From: CAWDVR01 sp044869805
GTDB taxonomy: Bacteria; Acidobacteriota; Thermoanaerobaculia; Multivoradales; SZUA-115
Direction: 5' to 3'
DNA: 64,000 nt
Assembly: GCA_044869805.1 (NCBI GenBank)
Contig: JBIOXV010000050.1
Location: 1 to 64,000, forward strand
The position numbers and the translations under genes were made by a program. The notes under the pieces were generated by a model, which worked only from the letters and a program-made list of their open reading frames with translations, was not told the origin of the DNA and did not search any database. The stretch's first letter is position 1, and each line of letters begins with the position of its first letter. Below are positions 1-7,204 of this stretch, in pieces.

Positions 1-1657
1 CGACGCGCTGCGCCCGGAGGAAGGTCTTGATCTCCGGGATGGCGCGCGGCGCCATCGAGAGACGGCGCAAGCCCAGGCCCAGCAGCAAAGCGGCGAGGCG
101 TGGGTCCGAGGCCATCTCGCCGCACACCGAGACTTCGATTCCCGCCTGGCGAGCGCTATCGGACACGAAGCGTAGCATGCGCAGGATGCCCGGATGCATG
201 GGCTGGTAGAGCGCCGCCACGTGCTCGTTGTTGCGATCGACGGCCAGCGCGTACTGGATCAGGTCGTTGGTGCCGATCGAGAAGAAGTCGACCTCGGCCG
301 CCAGGCGGTCGGCGATCATGGCCGCCGACGGGACCTCGATCATGATCCCGAGCTTGAGATCAGGTCGGAAGGGCACGCCCTCCGAGCGGAGCTCTTCGGC
401 CACCCTCCCAACAAATTCTTTGAACGTTCGTACTTCTTCAAGCGTAGAAACTAGGGGGATCATCACCCATAGGTCGCCGTGCAAACCGGCCCGCAGCAAG
501 GCCCGGAGCTGCGTGCGGAACATCTCCGGCCGCGCGAGGGTGAGGCGGATGCCACGCAGCCCGAGGACCGGGTTCTCCTCCCGCGTGCGCAGCACCTCTC
601 GCGCCAGCTTGCGGCCTCCCAGGTCATAGGTACGGATGATCGCCGGGTGCGGCGCAGCGGCTTTGGCGATGGCGGCGTAGATCGCCAGGTGCTCTTCTTC
701 GCTCGGCAGCTCTGGGCTCTTCTCGATGTAGAGGAACTCGCTGCGGTAAAGGCCGACGCCGGCGGCACCGAGCTGCGCGGCGGTGGTGATCTCCTCTGGC
801 AGGTCGATGTTCGCCATCAGGTGGACCACGGCCCCGTCGCGGGTCACGGCCGGCAGGCTGCAGGTGGCGAGCGCGGCCTGGTCGCGCCGCACCAGCTCGC
901 GCTGGCGCTGGCGGTAGTGGGCCAGCGTCTCCTCGGTGGGGTGCAGGATCACCTTGCCCGCCGCGCCGTCGACGATTACCGGGTCGTCGTCGGTGACCAG
1001 GTCCTGGATGCCGTCGAGGCCGCTGACCAGCGGGAGGTTGAGCGAGCGGGCGATGATCGTGGTGTGCGAGGTGCGGCCGCCGGACTCGATGGCGAAGCCC
1101 AGCACCTGGTCGCGGCCGAGGCGCAGGGCGTGGGAAGGGGTGAGCTCGTCGGCCACGATCACCACTTCGCCTTTGAGCTCGGAGAGGTCGTGGTGGTCCA
1201 CGCCCTGCAGGCTGCGCAGGAGCTGATCGGCCACGTCGCGGAGGTCTTCGTGGCGCTCCCGGATGTAGTCGTCCTCCACCGCCGCGAAGCGCTCCCCCAT
1301 CTCCTCGGCGGTGCGATAGACCGCCCACTCGGCATTCACCCGCTCCTCGCGGATGCGGTGCTCGATGCGCTCGAGGAAGGCAGGGTCGTCGAGGAACAGC
1401 GCATGCGCCTCGAAGATCGACCCCAGCTCGTCACCCAGTTGCTCGCGGACCTTGTCGCGGATGCGGCCGATCTCCTGCTGCGCGCGGCGGATGGCCTCGT
1501 GGAGGCGCGCCACCTCCGCGTCCAGCTCTGCTTCGTCGATCGGCAGCCGATAGACTTCGACCGACCGCGTCTTGATGCTCACGGCGCGGCCGATCGAGAT
1601 CCCGGGGGCGACGCCCAGGCCCTGGAGCTCTTGCATGGCGGGAGGGTGGCTCATCAT
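1..1657 (-). CDS. ptsI: Phosphoenolpyruvate-protein phosphotransferase (PTS enzyme I), 3' end cut by window
   Basis: Enzyme I takes phosphate from phosphoenolpyruvate and passes it to HPr in the cytoplasm. About 552 residues are visible; the family is usually near 575, so only a short C-terminal piece is missing. The protein begins MSHPPAMQELQGLGVAPG, the usual N-terminal beta strand. The phosphohistidine motif GGRTSHTTIIARSLNLP lies near residue 198. The PEP-domain signatures SIGTNDLIQYALAVDR and CAGEMASDP (catalytic Cys) lie in the last 100 visible residues. The start ATG overlaps the HPr stop (TGATG), and a second in-frame ATG follows directly, so the start is 1657 or 1654. It is the last visible gene of the rpoN/PTS block. 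No EIIB or EIIC gene accompanies it, which suggests a regulatory phosphorelay. Confidence 0.95.
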   Translation of the reverse strand, partial: MMSHPPAMQELQGLGVAPGISIGRAVSIKTRSVEVYRLPIDEAELDAEVARLHEAIRRAQQEIGRIRDKVREQLGDELGSIFEAHALFLDDPAFLERIEHRIREERVNAEWAVYRTAEEMGERFAAVEDDYIRERHEDLRDVADQLLRSLQGVDHHDLSELKGEVVIVADELTPSHALRLGRDQVLGFAIESGGRTSHTTIIARSLNLPLVSGLDGIQDLVTDDDPVIVDGAAGKVILHPTEETLAHYRQRQRELVRRDQAALATCSLPAVTRDGAVVHLMANIDLPEEITTAAQLGAAGVGLYRSEFLYIEKSPELPSEEEHLAIYAAIAKAAAPHPAIIRTYDLGGRKLAREVLRTREENPVLGLRGIRLTLARPEMFRTQLRALLRAGLHGDLWVMIPLVSTLEEVRTFKEFVGRVAEELRSEGVPFRPDLKLGIMIEVPSAAMIADRLAAEVDFFSIGTNDLIQYALAVDRNNEHVAALYQPMHPGILRMLRFVSDSARQAGIEVSVCGEMASDPRLAALLLGLGLRRLSMAPRAIPEIKTFLRAQRV

Positions 1658-1923
1658 CACTCTTCCTGGAAGCGGTCGGCGAAGAGGCCGCTGATCGCCG
1701 CCATCGCCGCGTCCTCGTCCTCACCCTCGCAGCGCAGGGTCAAGTGCGTGCCCTGAGAGGCGGCCAGCATCATCAGACCGAGAATGCTCTTGCCGTCCAC
1801 GACCTCGCCATCCTTGACGACCTGGATCCGGGAGCGGTAATGGCCGGCGGTCTTGACCAGCTTGGCCGCGGCTCTGGCATGCAGCCCCAGCCGGTTGAGG
1901 ATCTCGACGTCGCGCTCGATCAA
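1657..1923 (-). CDS. ptsH: HPr phosphocarrier protein
   Basis: HPr carries phosphate from enzyme I on a histidine and is a target of HPr kinase on a serine. I chose the TTG start at 1923 because it puts both sites at canonical numbers: His15 in LGLHARAAAK and Ser46 in GKSILGLMML. It also gives 88 residues, the normal size, with a GAGGG motif 8 bases upstream. The in-frame GTG at 1938 overlaps the EIIA stop and leaves no spacing for its ribosome site. The usual Pro after HAR is Ala, as in alpha-proteobacterial NPr-type HPrs. Ser46 plus hprK in the same block implies kinase control of the relay. EIIA lies 11 bases upstream and ptsI overlaps downstream. Confidence 0.93.
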   Translation of the reverse strand: MIERDVEILNRLGLHARAAAKLVKTAGHYRSRIQVVKDGEVVDGKSILGLMMLAASQGTHLTLRCEGEDEDAAMAAISGLFADRFQEE

Positions 1924-1934
1924 GGCTCGTACCC

Positions 1935-2363
1935 TCACTCCTTCCCATCGTCGCAAGGCCCCTCCGGCGCGCCGCACCGTTCGGGCTGGCAGATGCTCCG
2001 CTGCCCCTTGTGTTGCAGCCAGGCGGCGGTCTCGGAAAGGTCGGCGGTCTGCGCCGCGCCGCAGGCCAGGCGCAGCACCATCGGCAGGTTGACCCCGGCG
2101 ACCACCTCGACCTGCCCCGGCTCGGCGGCGCTGACCGCCGCGTTCGACGGCGTGGAGCCCGCCATGTCCACCAGCACCAGCACGCCGCCGGCGCCGCGCA
2201 GGCGATCGATCGCCTGCCGCACCTTGCGCCGCGCAAGGTCGAGGTCGTCGCCCCACTCCAGGCTCAGGGCCTCGAGCGCCACCGGCTCGGCGAGGATCTG
2301 GCGAGCCGTCGCCACTAGCTCGCGCGCCAGCCCGCCCTGGGAAACGATCAAGGTCGAGAACAT
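1935..2363 (-). CDS. Mannose-family PTS EIIA domain protein lacking the phosphorylatable histidine
   Basis: This 142-residue protein has the fold signatures of EIIA-Man: an N-terminal strand MFSTLIVSQGGLARELV, the VDMAGSTPSNAA loop matching the VDxxGGSPxNAA loop of ManX, and EVVAGVNLPMV. In E. coli ManX the active residue is His10 within THG; here the aligned residue is Gln9 within SQG, so normal phosphotransfer from HPr looks impossible. The C-terminus has three closely spaced cysteines (CQPERCGAPEGPC), which could bind metal, although that is speculation. It sits between rapZ and HPr. It may be a non-catalytic regulatory EIIA, or the His may have been lost with the function. Family assignment is firm; the role is inferred. 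Confidence 0.85.
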   Translation of the reverse strand: MFSTLIVSQGGLARELVATARQILAEPVALEALSLEWGDDLDLARRKVRQAIDRLRGAGGVLVLVDMAGSTPSNAAVSAAEPGQVEVVAGVNLPMVLRLACGAAQTADLSETAAWLQHKGQRSICQPERCGAPEGPCDDGKE

Positions 2364-2460
2364 CGGACAGCTCGGGTGAGAGGTTTGTAGAGAGGAGGGC
2401 GGCCGATTCCCGGGCCAGCATCATAGTTCCGGCCGCGAACGCGGTCAAAAGCAGCGGCCC

Positions 2461-3342
2461 TCACGGCGCACGCGAGCAGTCGCGGTGGATCAGGCGCACC
2501 GGCCAGCCGGCGGCGGTGAGCTCGGCGGCCAGGCGCTCGGCCACGGCGACGGAACGGTGCCTGCCCCCGGTACAGCCGATCGCCACCGAGAGATAGCTGC
2601 GGTTCTCGCGCCGGTAGCGCGGCAAGAGGTAGAGCAGCAGGTCCTTCAAGCGGGCGACCAGCTCGGCGAAGTCGGGCTCGGCCTCGAGGTAGGCCAGCAC
2701 CGCCTCGTCCTGCCCGGTTTGCTCGCGCAGCCCGGGCACGAAGTGCGGGTTGGGTAGGAAGCGCACGTCGAAGAGCAGGTCGGTGCCGTAAGGGATACCG
2801 CGCTTGAACCCGAAGCTCACCACCGAGACGGTCATCGAGGGCTCCTCGCCCGGCTCGGTGGCGAACTCGCCGTAGATCAGGCTGCGCGTCTCGTGAATCG
2901 AGAACTCGCTGGTGTCGACCACTAGATCGGCGCGGCCGCGCAGCTCGGAGAGCACCTCGCGCTCGCGGCGGATGCCCTCGATCAGCGTGCCGGTGGCGGC
3001 CAGCGGATGCGGCCGGCGGGTCTCCGAAAAGCGGCGCACCAGCGCCTCGTCCGAGGCCTCGAGGAATAGCAGCGCCACCTCCACCGCCTTGCGGTCGATG
3101 CGGTCCACCAGCCCGGGAGCGCGTTCGGCGAACCCGGGCGCCCGCACGTCGGTGACCACCGCGATGCGGTCGTGCCCCTCCACCAGCCCGGCCGGGTTGG
3201 CGAGCAACGGCTCGAGCAGAGGCAACGGCAGGTTGTCAACCACGTAGTAGCCGAGGTCTTCGAAGCAGTTGGCGACCGTGCTCTTGCCAGAGCCCGAAAG
3301 TCCGGTGATCAGCACCAGGCGGCAGCGCCCTTCCGGCGTCAT
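2461..3342 (-). CDS. rapZ: RapZ/YvcJ family nucleotide-binding protein
   Basis: Members of this family are RNase adapter or nucleotide-binding regulators, often encoded with PTS genes and rpoN. The 293-residue length matches the family. The N-terminal P-loop GLSGSGKS covers residues 14-21 and is followed by VVDNLPLPLL. The C-terminal domain carries SFGFKRGIPYGTDLLFDVRF and IGCTGGRHRSVAVAERL, both diagnostic. In E. coli RapZ presents the small RNA GlmZ to RNase E; whether this organism has such RNAs cannot be seen here. The stop of hprK lies 31 bases upstream, and 97 bases separate this gene from the EIIA gene. Confidence 0.93.
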   Translation of the reverse strand: MTPEGRCRLVLITGLSGSGKSTVANCFEDLGYYVVDNLPLPLLEPLLANPAGLVEGHDRIAVVTDVRAPGFAERAPGLVDRIDRKAVEVALLFLEASDEALVRRFSETRRPHPLAATGTLIEGIRREREVLSELRGRADLVVDTSEFSIHETRSLIYGEFATEPGEEPSMTVSVVSFGFKRGIPYGTDLLFDVRFLPNPHFVPGLREQTGQDEAVLAYLEAEPDFAELVARLKDLLLYLLPRYRRENRSYLSVAIGCTGGRHRSVAVAERLAAELTAAGWPVRLIHRDCSRAP

Positions 3343-3373
3343 GGTGAGCTCTCTGCGTCGGCGGTGGCGGGCC

Positions 3374-4348
3374 TCAGCCCGCCGCCGCCCGTCCCTTGCG
3401 GTGGCGGTGCCGGTTGCGCTCCAGCTCCTCCTCGAGCTTGCGCGCGAAGGCGCGGGCCGAGTGGTGCCCCTGGAGCTTCAGCACGTGGTTCCTGGCCGCG
3501 ATCTCGACCAGCATGGCCACGTTGCGGCCGATGGCGATCGGCATCTTGATGTAGGGGACGGGCGTGTCGAGGATGTGGTACACGGTCTCGTCCAGGCCCA
3601 GCCGGTCGTAGGCCTTGCCGTCCACCCAGGGCTCGAGCTCGACCACCAGGTCGATCGGCCGCCGCTCGCGCACCGCCGCCAGGCCAAACAGATCCTGCAC
3701 GTTGATGATCCCCAGGCCGCGCAGCTCCATGTGGTGGCGCAGCGGCCCCTCGGCGTAGCCGATCAGGTCGCCGGGCGGGTAGCGGCGCACGGTCACCCGA
3801 TCGTCCGCCACCAGGCTGTGGCCGCGCGAGATGAGGTCCAGGGCGGACTCGCTCTTGCCCACGCCGCTGGTGCCGATCAGCAGCACACCCAGCCCGTAGA
3901 CGTCCACCAGCACGCCGTGGATGTGGGTCGAGGGGACGAGGTGGTCCTCCAGGAAGTAGCTGATCCGCCGGATCACCTCGGAGGAGAGCGCGGGCGAGGA
4001 GAGAACCGGCACCTCGCGCCGCTTGCAGGCGTCGAGGAAGCCGGGCAGCGGCTTGATCCCCTTGGTGATGACGAACACCGGCACCGGCAGCTTGGCGATG
4101 GTCTCGAAGCGGCGGCGCCGCTCGGCGGCCGACACGGTGGCGAGGTAGGCGGTCTCGCTCTCGCCCACGATCTGCACGCGGCCCGGCTTGATGTAGTCGA
4201 AGTAGCCGGCGAAGGCCAGCCCGGGCTTCTGCACCCGGGGGTTGGTGATCCGGTTGTCGAGGTGGGTGTCGCCGGCGAGGACCCGGAGCTCGAGGTCCGA
4301 CAGCTCGTCGGTCAGCAGGTGGGAGACCAGGACCTCGGGCGCGGTCAC
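3374..4348 (-). CDS. hprK: HPr kinase/phosphorylase
   Basis: This bifunctional enzyme phosphorylates and dephosphorylates HPr on Ser46. The 324-residue protein has the N-terminal MurF-like domain, then the P-loop GTSGVGKS at residues 159-166. His144 (THIHGVLVDV) precedes the P-loop, and the family signature MELRGLGIINVQDLFG follows it. The GTG start overlaps the hpf stop (TAGTG). HPr in this block has an intact Ser46, so substrate and enzyme are encoded together. In Gram-negative bacteria this pairing usually serves regulation rather than sugar catabolite repression, which fits the absence of permeases here. Confidence 0.95.
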   Translation of the reverse strand: MTAPEVLVSHLLTDELSDLELRVLAGDTHLDNRITNPRVQKPGLAFAGYFDYIKPGRVQIVGESETAYLATVSAAERRRRFETIAKLPVPVFVITKGIKPLPGFLDACKRREVPVLSSPALSSEVIRRISYFLEDHLVPSTHIHGVLVDVYGLGVLLIGTSGVGKSESALDLISRGHSLVADDRVTVRRYPPGDLIGYAEGPLRHHMELRGLGIINVQDLFGLAAVRERRPIDLVVELEPWVDGKAYDRLGLDETVYHILDTPVPYIKMPIAIGRNVAMLVEIAARNHVLKLQGHHSARAFARKLEEELERNRHRHRKGRAAAG

Positions 4349-4899
4349 TACAGCTCCGGCGTGATGAGGCCGAGGTTCTGGTCCTTGCGCCGGTACAGGA
4401 CGTTGATGCGGTCGCTCGACGACTCGCGGAAGACCACGAACTCGTTGCGCGAACCCTCGAGCTCGAGCGCTGCCTCCTCGATGGTCATCGGCTTGATGTC
4501 GAAGTGGCCGGACTTGATCACGCGCGGGGCCTCGCCGCCGCCCACGCTCTCGCCGTCGAGCACGTTCACCGGCCAGCGCAGGCCCTGGTGGTTCCGGTGC
4601 TCGGCGCGACGCTTCTTGTCCAGGAACTTGGTCTTCGAGCGGCGGGCCTGCTTCTCCACCTTGTCGACCGCGAGGTTGATCGCGTCCTTGACCTCGTCGT
4701 GCTCCTCGGTCGCCTGCAACGAGCCGTGGCGGTGGGAGATCTGGAGCTCGGCGGTGAAGCGGTGCTTCTCGGAGGCGAGAGTGACGCGGGCGTCGACGGG
4801 CTCCTCCAGCAACCGGGCCAGCTTCTTGAGCTTGCCCTCGGTGAATCCGCGCAGCTCGTCGTTGACGTGGTAGTGGTGACCGAAATACTCGACGTTCAT
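4348..4899 (-). CDS. hpf: Ribosome hibernation promoting factor, long form
   Basis: HPF binds the ribosomal decoding region and inactivates ribosomes in stationary phase; the long form dimerises 70S into 100S particles through its C-terminal domain. The protein has 183 residues. The N-terminal domain starts MNVEYFGHHYHVNDELRGF, and the C-terminal dimerisation domain includes DIKPMTIEEAALELEGS and NVLYRRKDQNLGLITPEL. The ATG at 4899 has an AAAGGAAG ribosome site about 7 bases upstream, so longer upstream extensions are not needed. It lies 50 bases after rpoN, the usual neighbour of hpf in many proteobacteria, and overlaps hprK by one base. Confidence 0.94.
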   Translation of the reverse strand: MNVEYFGHHYHVNDELRGFTEGKLKKLARLLEEPVDARVTLASEKHRFTAELQISHRHGSLQATEEHDEVKDAINLAVDKVEKQARRSKTKFLDKKRRAEHRNHQGLRWPVNVLDGESVGGGEAPRVIKSGHFDIKPMTIEEAALELEGSRNEFVVFRESSSDRINVLYRRKDQNLGLITPEL

Positions 4900-4949
4900 C
4901 GCGCTGCTTCCTTTCCCCGGCCCGCCGGGCCGGCTGTCTGAAGCTCTCG

Positions 4950-6473
4950 CTAAAAGATCTGCTTGCGGTCGGTAGATGACGGGATGTTGAGCTCCTCCCG
5001 GTACTTGGCCACGGTGCGGCGAGCGATCTGAATGCCCTCGCGTTTCAGGATCCGCATCAGCTCGCTGTCCGACAGCGGTTGCTTGGGGTCCTCGCTCTCG
5101 ACGATGCGCTCCAGCTTGCGCTTCACGGTCAGCGAGGAGATGTTCTCGCCGTACTCGCGGTCGATGCCGCTGTGGAAGAAAAACTTCATCGGGAACAGCC
5201 CGCGTGGGGTGTGCATGTACTTGTTGGAGACCACGCGGCTGACCGTCGACTCGTGCATGCCGATGTCCTCGGCCACATCGCGCAGCACCATGGGGCGCAG
5301 GTGCTCGATGCCGTGGTCGAGGAAGTCGCGCTGCTGGCGGACGATCGAGTCCGCCACCTTGTAGATCGTGCGCTGCCGCTGGTCGAGGCTCTTGATCAGC
5401 CACACCGCGGAGCGCATCTTGTCCTTGATGAACTGCTGGGCCTCGGTCTCGCCGCCGTCGCGCCGCATCTGCTGCAGCATGCGCCGGTAGGCGCGGCTGA
5501 CGCGCAGCCGCGGCAGGCCGTCGTCGTTGAGCTGGATGTGGTACTCGTCGCTCACCTTGCGCACCACCACGTCGGGCTCGATGTAGTGCGGTCGGTCGGC
5601 GGTGAACTTGCGGCCCGGTCGGGTCTCGAGGGTGCGGATCAGCTCGACGACCGCCTCGAGGTCCTTGAGCTCGACGCCGAGCGCCTTGGCGATCTGCGCG
5701 AACTGGCGGCGCAGAAAGAGCTCCCAGTGCTGGTCGATCATCTTCCACGCTAGGCTGTCGGGCTCGACGCCGCGATGCTCGAGCTGAGCGAGCAGCGACT
5801 CGCGCACGTCGCGGCGGGCGATGCCCGGCGGATCGAGGTTCTGCACCAGGGCGAGAGCCGCCTCGACGCGCGCGCACACCGCCGGGTCGGAAGCGGGAGG
5901 CGGATCCGCTGCGCCGGCCTGCTCCGGCAGCGGCGCACCGTTGACCCCGGCGATCTCGGCGAGGACGTCGTCCTCCCCCGAGTCGCGGAGCATGGCGCAG
6001 ATCTCGTCCACCGTGGCCACCAGGAAGCCCTCGGGGTCGAGGTTGCCGATGATCATCTCGGCGATCTGGCGCTGCTCGGGCTCGGCGCCGCTCATGTGGA
6101 GCTGCCAGAGCAGATGGTCGTAGAGGTCGGGGTCGCGGACGAGGCTGTTCTCGATCGGCGCCTCCTCCCGCTCCTCGTAGGTCGAGGCGTAGCTCGGCCC
6201 CTCCATGTAGTCGCCGAAGTAAGCCTCGAAGTCGATCTTGTCGAGCGGGTCCTCGGCGACCGGCGCCTCCGGCTCGGGCTCCTGGCGCTCGGCCTCGGGC
6301 TCCTCCTGCCCCTCGGCGTTGTCCTCCAGGACCGGGTTCTCGACCATCTCCTGGGTGAGGATGCCCTCGAGCTCCAGGCGGGTCATCTGGAGCAGCTTGA
6401 TCGCCTGCTGCAGCGACGGCGTCATCACCAGCCGCTGCGCCAGCTTGAGGGAGAGCTTCTGCTCGAGGGCCAT
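4950..6473 (-). CDS. rpoN: RNA polymerase sigma-54 factor
   Basis: Sigma-54 directs RNA polymerase to -24/-12 promoters that need enhancer-binding activators. The 507-residue protein shows the Gln/Leu-rich activator region I (LKLAQRLVMTPSLQQAIKLL) and then an acidic linker around residues 50-100. The core-binding domain follows, then the DNA-binding region with VSRVVSNKYMHTPRGLFPMK and the C-terminal RpoN box ARRTVAKYREELNIPSS. The start codon overlaps the lptB stop (TAATG). The order lptB-rpoN-hpf matches the conserved E. coli arrangement. No sigma-54 activator is encoded in the window. Confidence 0.97.
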   Translation of the reverse strand: MALEQKLSLKLAQRLVMTPSLQQAIKLLQMTRLELEGILTQEMVENPVLEDNAEGQEEPEAERQEPEPEAPVAEDPLDKIDFEAYFGDYMEGPSYASTYEEREEAPIENSLVRDPDLYDHLLWQLHMSGAEPEQRQIAEMIIGNLDPEGFLVATVDEICAMLRDSGEDDVLAEIAGVNGAPLPEQAGAADPPPASDPAVCARVEAALALVQNLDPPGIARRDVRESLLAQLEHRGVEPDSLAWKMIDQHWELFLRRQFAQIAKALGVELKDLEAVVELIRTLETRPGRKFTADRPHYIEPDVVVRKVSDEYHIQLNDDGLPRLRVSRAYRRMLQQMRRDGGETEAQQFIKDKMRSAVWLIKSLDQRQRTIYKVADSIVRQQRDFLDHGIEHLRPMVLRDVAEDIGMHESTVSRVVSNKYMHTPRGLFPMKFFFHSGIDREYGENISSLTVKRKLERIVESEDPKQPLSDSELMRILKREGIQIARRTVAKYREELNIPSSTDRKQIF

Positions 6474-7204
6474 TAGAGACGGAACTCCTCGCCGAGGTAG
6501 ATCTTCCTGACCTCGGGGTCCGCGGACAGCTCGGCGGGGGCGCCGGCGCGCAGGATCGCGCCGTTGTTGATGATATAGGCGCGATCGGTTATTTTCAGTG
6601 TTTCCCGCACGTTATGGTCGGTGATGAGGATCCCGATCCCCATCTTCCTCAGATGGCCAATGATACCCTGGATATCGAGCACCGCGATGGGGTCGATGCC
6701 GGCAAAGGGCTCGTCGAGCAGGATGTACCAGGGATCGATGACCAGCGCGCGGGCGATCTCCACCCGCCGCCGCTCGCCGCCCGACAGCGCATAGCCCTGG
6801 CTGCGCCGTACCTTGCCGAGCCCGAACTCCTCGATGAGCTGGTCGATGCGCCGCTCCTGCTCGGCGTGCGGCAGGTCCAGGGTTTCGAAGATCGCCCGCA
6901 GGTTGTTGTCCACCGACATGCGGCGGAACACCGAGGGCTCCTGCGGCAGGTAGCTGATGCCCCGCTGGGCGCGCTGGTACATGGGCAGCTCGGTGATGTC
7001 CTCGTCGCCGAGGAACACCTTGCCGGAGTCCGGAGGAGTCAACCCGACCACCATGTAGAAAGTCGTGGTCTTGCCCGCGCCGTTGGGCCCCAGCAGGCCG
7101 ACGACCTCGCCGGGATGCACTTCGATCGATACGTCGTCGACCACGGCGCGGCCCCGGTAGACCTTGCGCAGGCCGCGCGTCGCCAAGGTGCGCGCCTCGC
7201 TCAT
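6473..7204 (-). CDS. lptB: LPS export ABC transporter ATP-binding protein
   Basis: LptB is the cytoplasmic ATPase that powers extraction of lipopolysaccharide from the inner membrane with LptF and LptG. The 243-residue protein has Walker A GPNGAGKTTTF, the ABC signature LSGGERRRVEIARAL and Walker B LLDEPFAGIDPIAV. Other LptB-typical stretches are SYLPQEPSVFRRM and ITDHNVRETL. It overlaps the upstream LptC/LptA-like gene by 4 bases (ATGA) and the downstream rpoN start by one base. lptF and lptG are not in the window. Confidence 0.97.
   Translation of the reverse strand: MSEARTLATRGLRKVYRGRAVVDDVSIEVHPGEVVGLLGPNGAGKTTTFYMVVGLTPPDSGKVFLGDEDITELPMYQRAQRGISYLPQEPSVFRRMSVDNNLRAIFETLDLPHAEQERRIDQLIEEFGLGKVRRSQGYALSGGERRRVEIARALVIDPWYILLDEPFAGIDPIAVLDIQGIIGHLRKMGIGILITDHNVRETLKITDRAYIINNGAILRAGAPAELSADPEVRKIYLGEEFRL

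Noticed and set aside
4899..5877. Long N-terminal extension of hpf across rpoN
   Set aside because: The extension lies in the rpoN coding region in another frame; the hpf ATG at 4899 has a good ribosome site and the normal family start.
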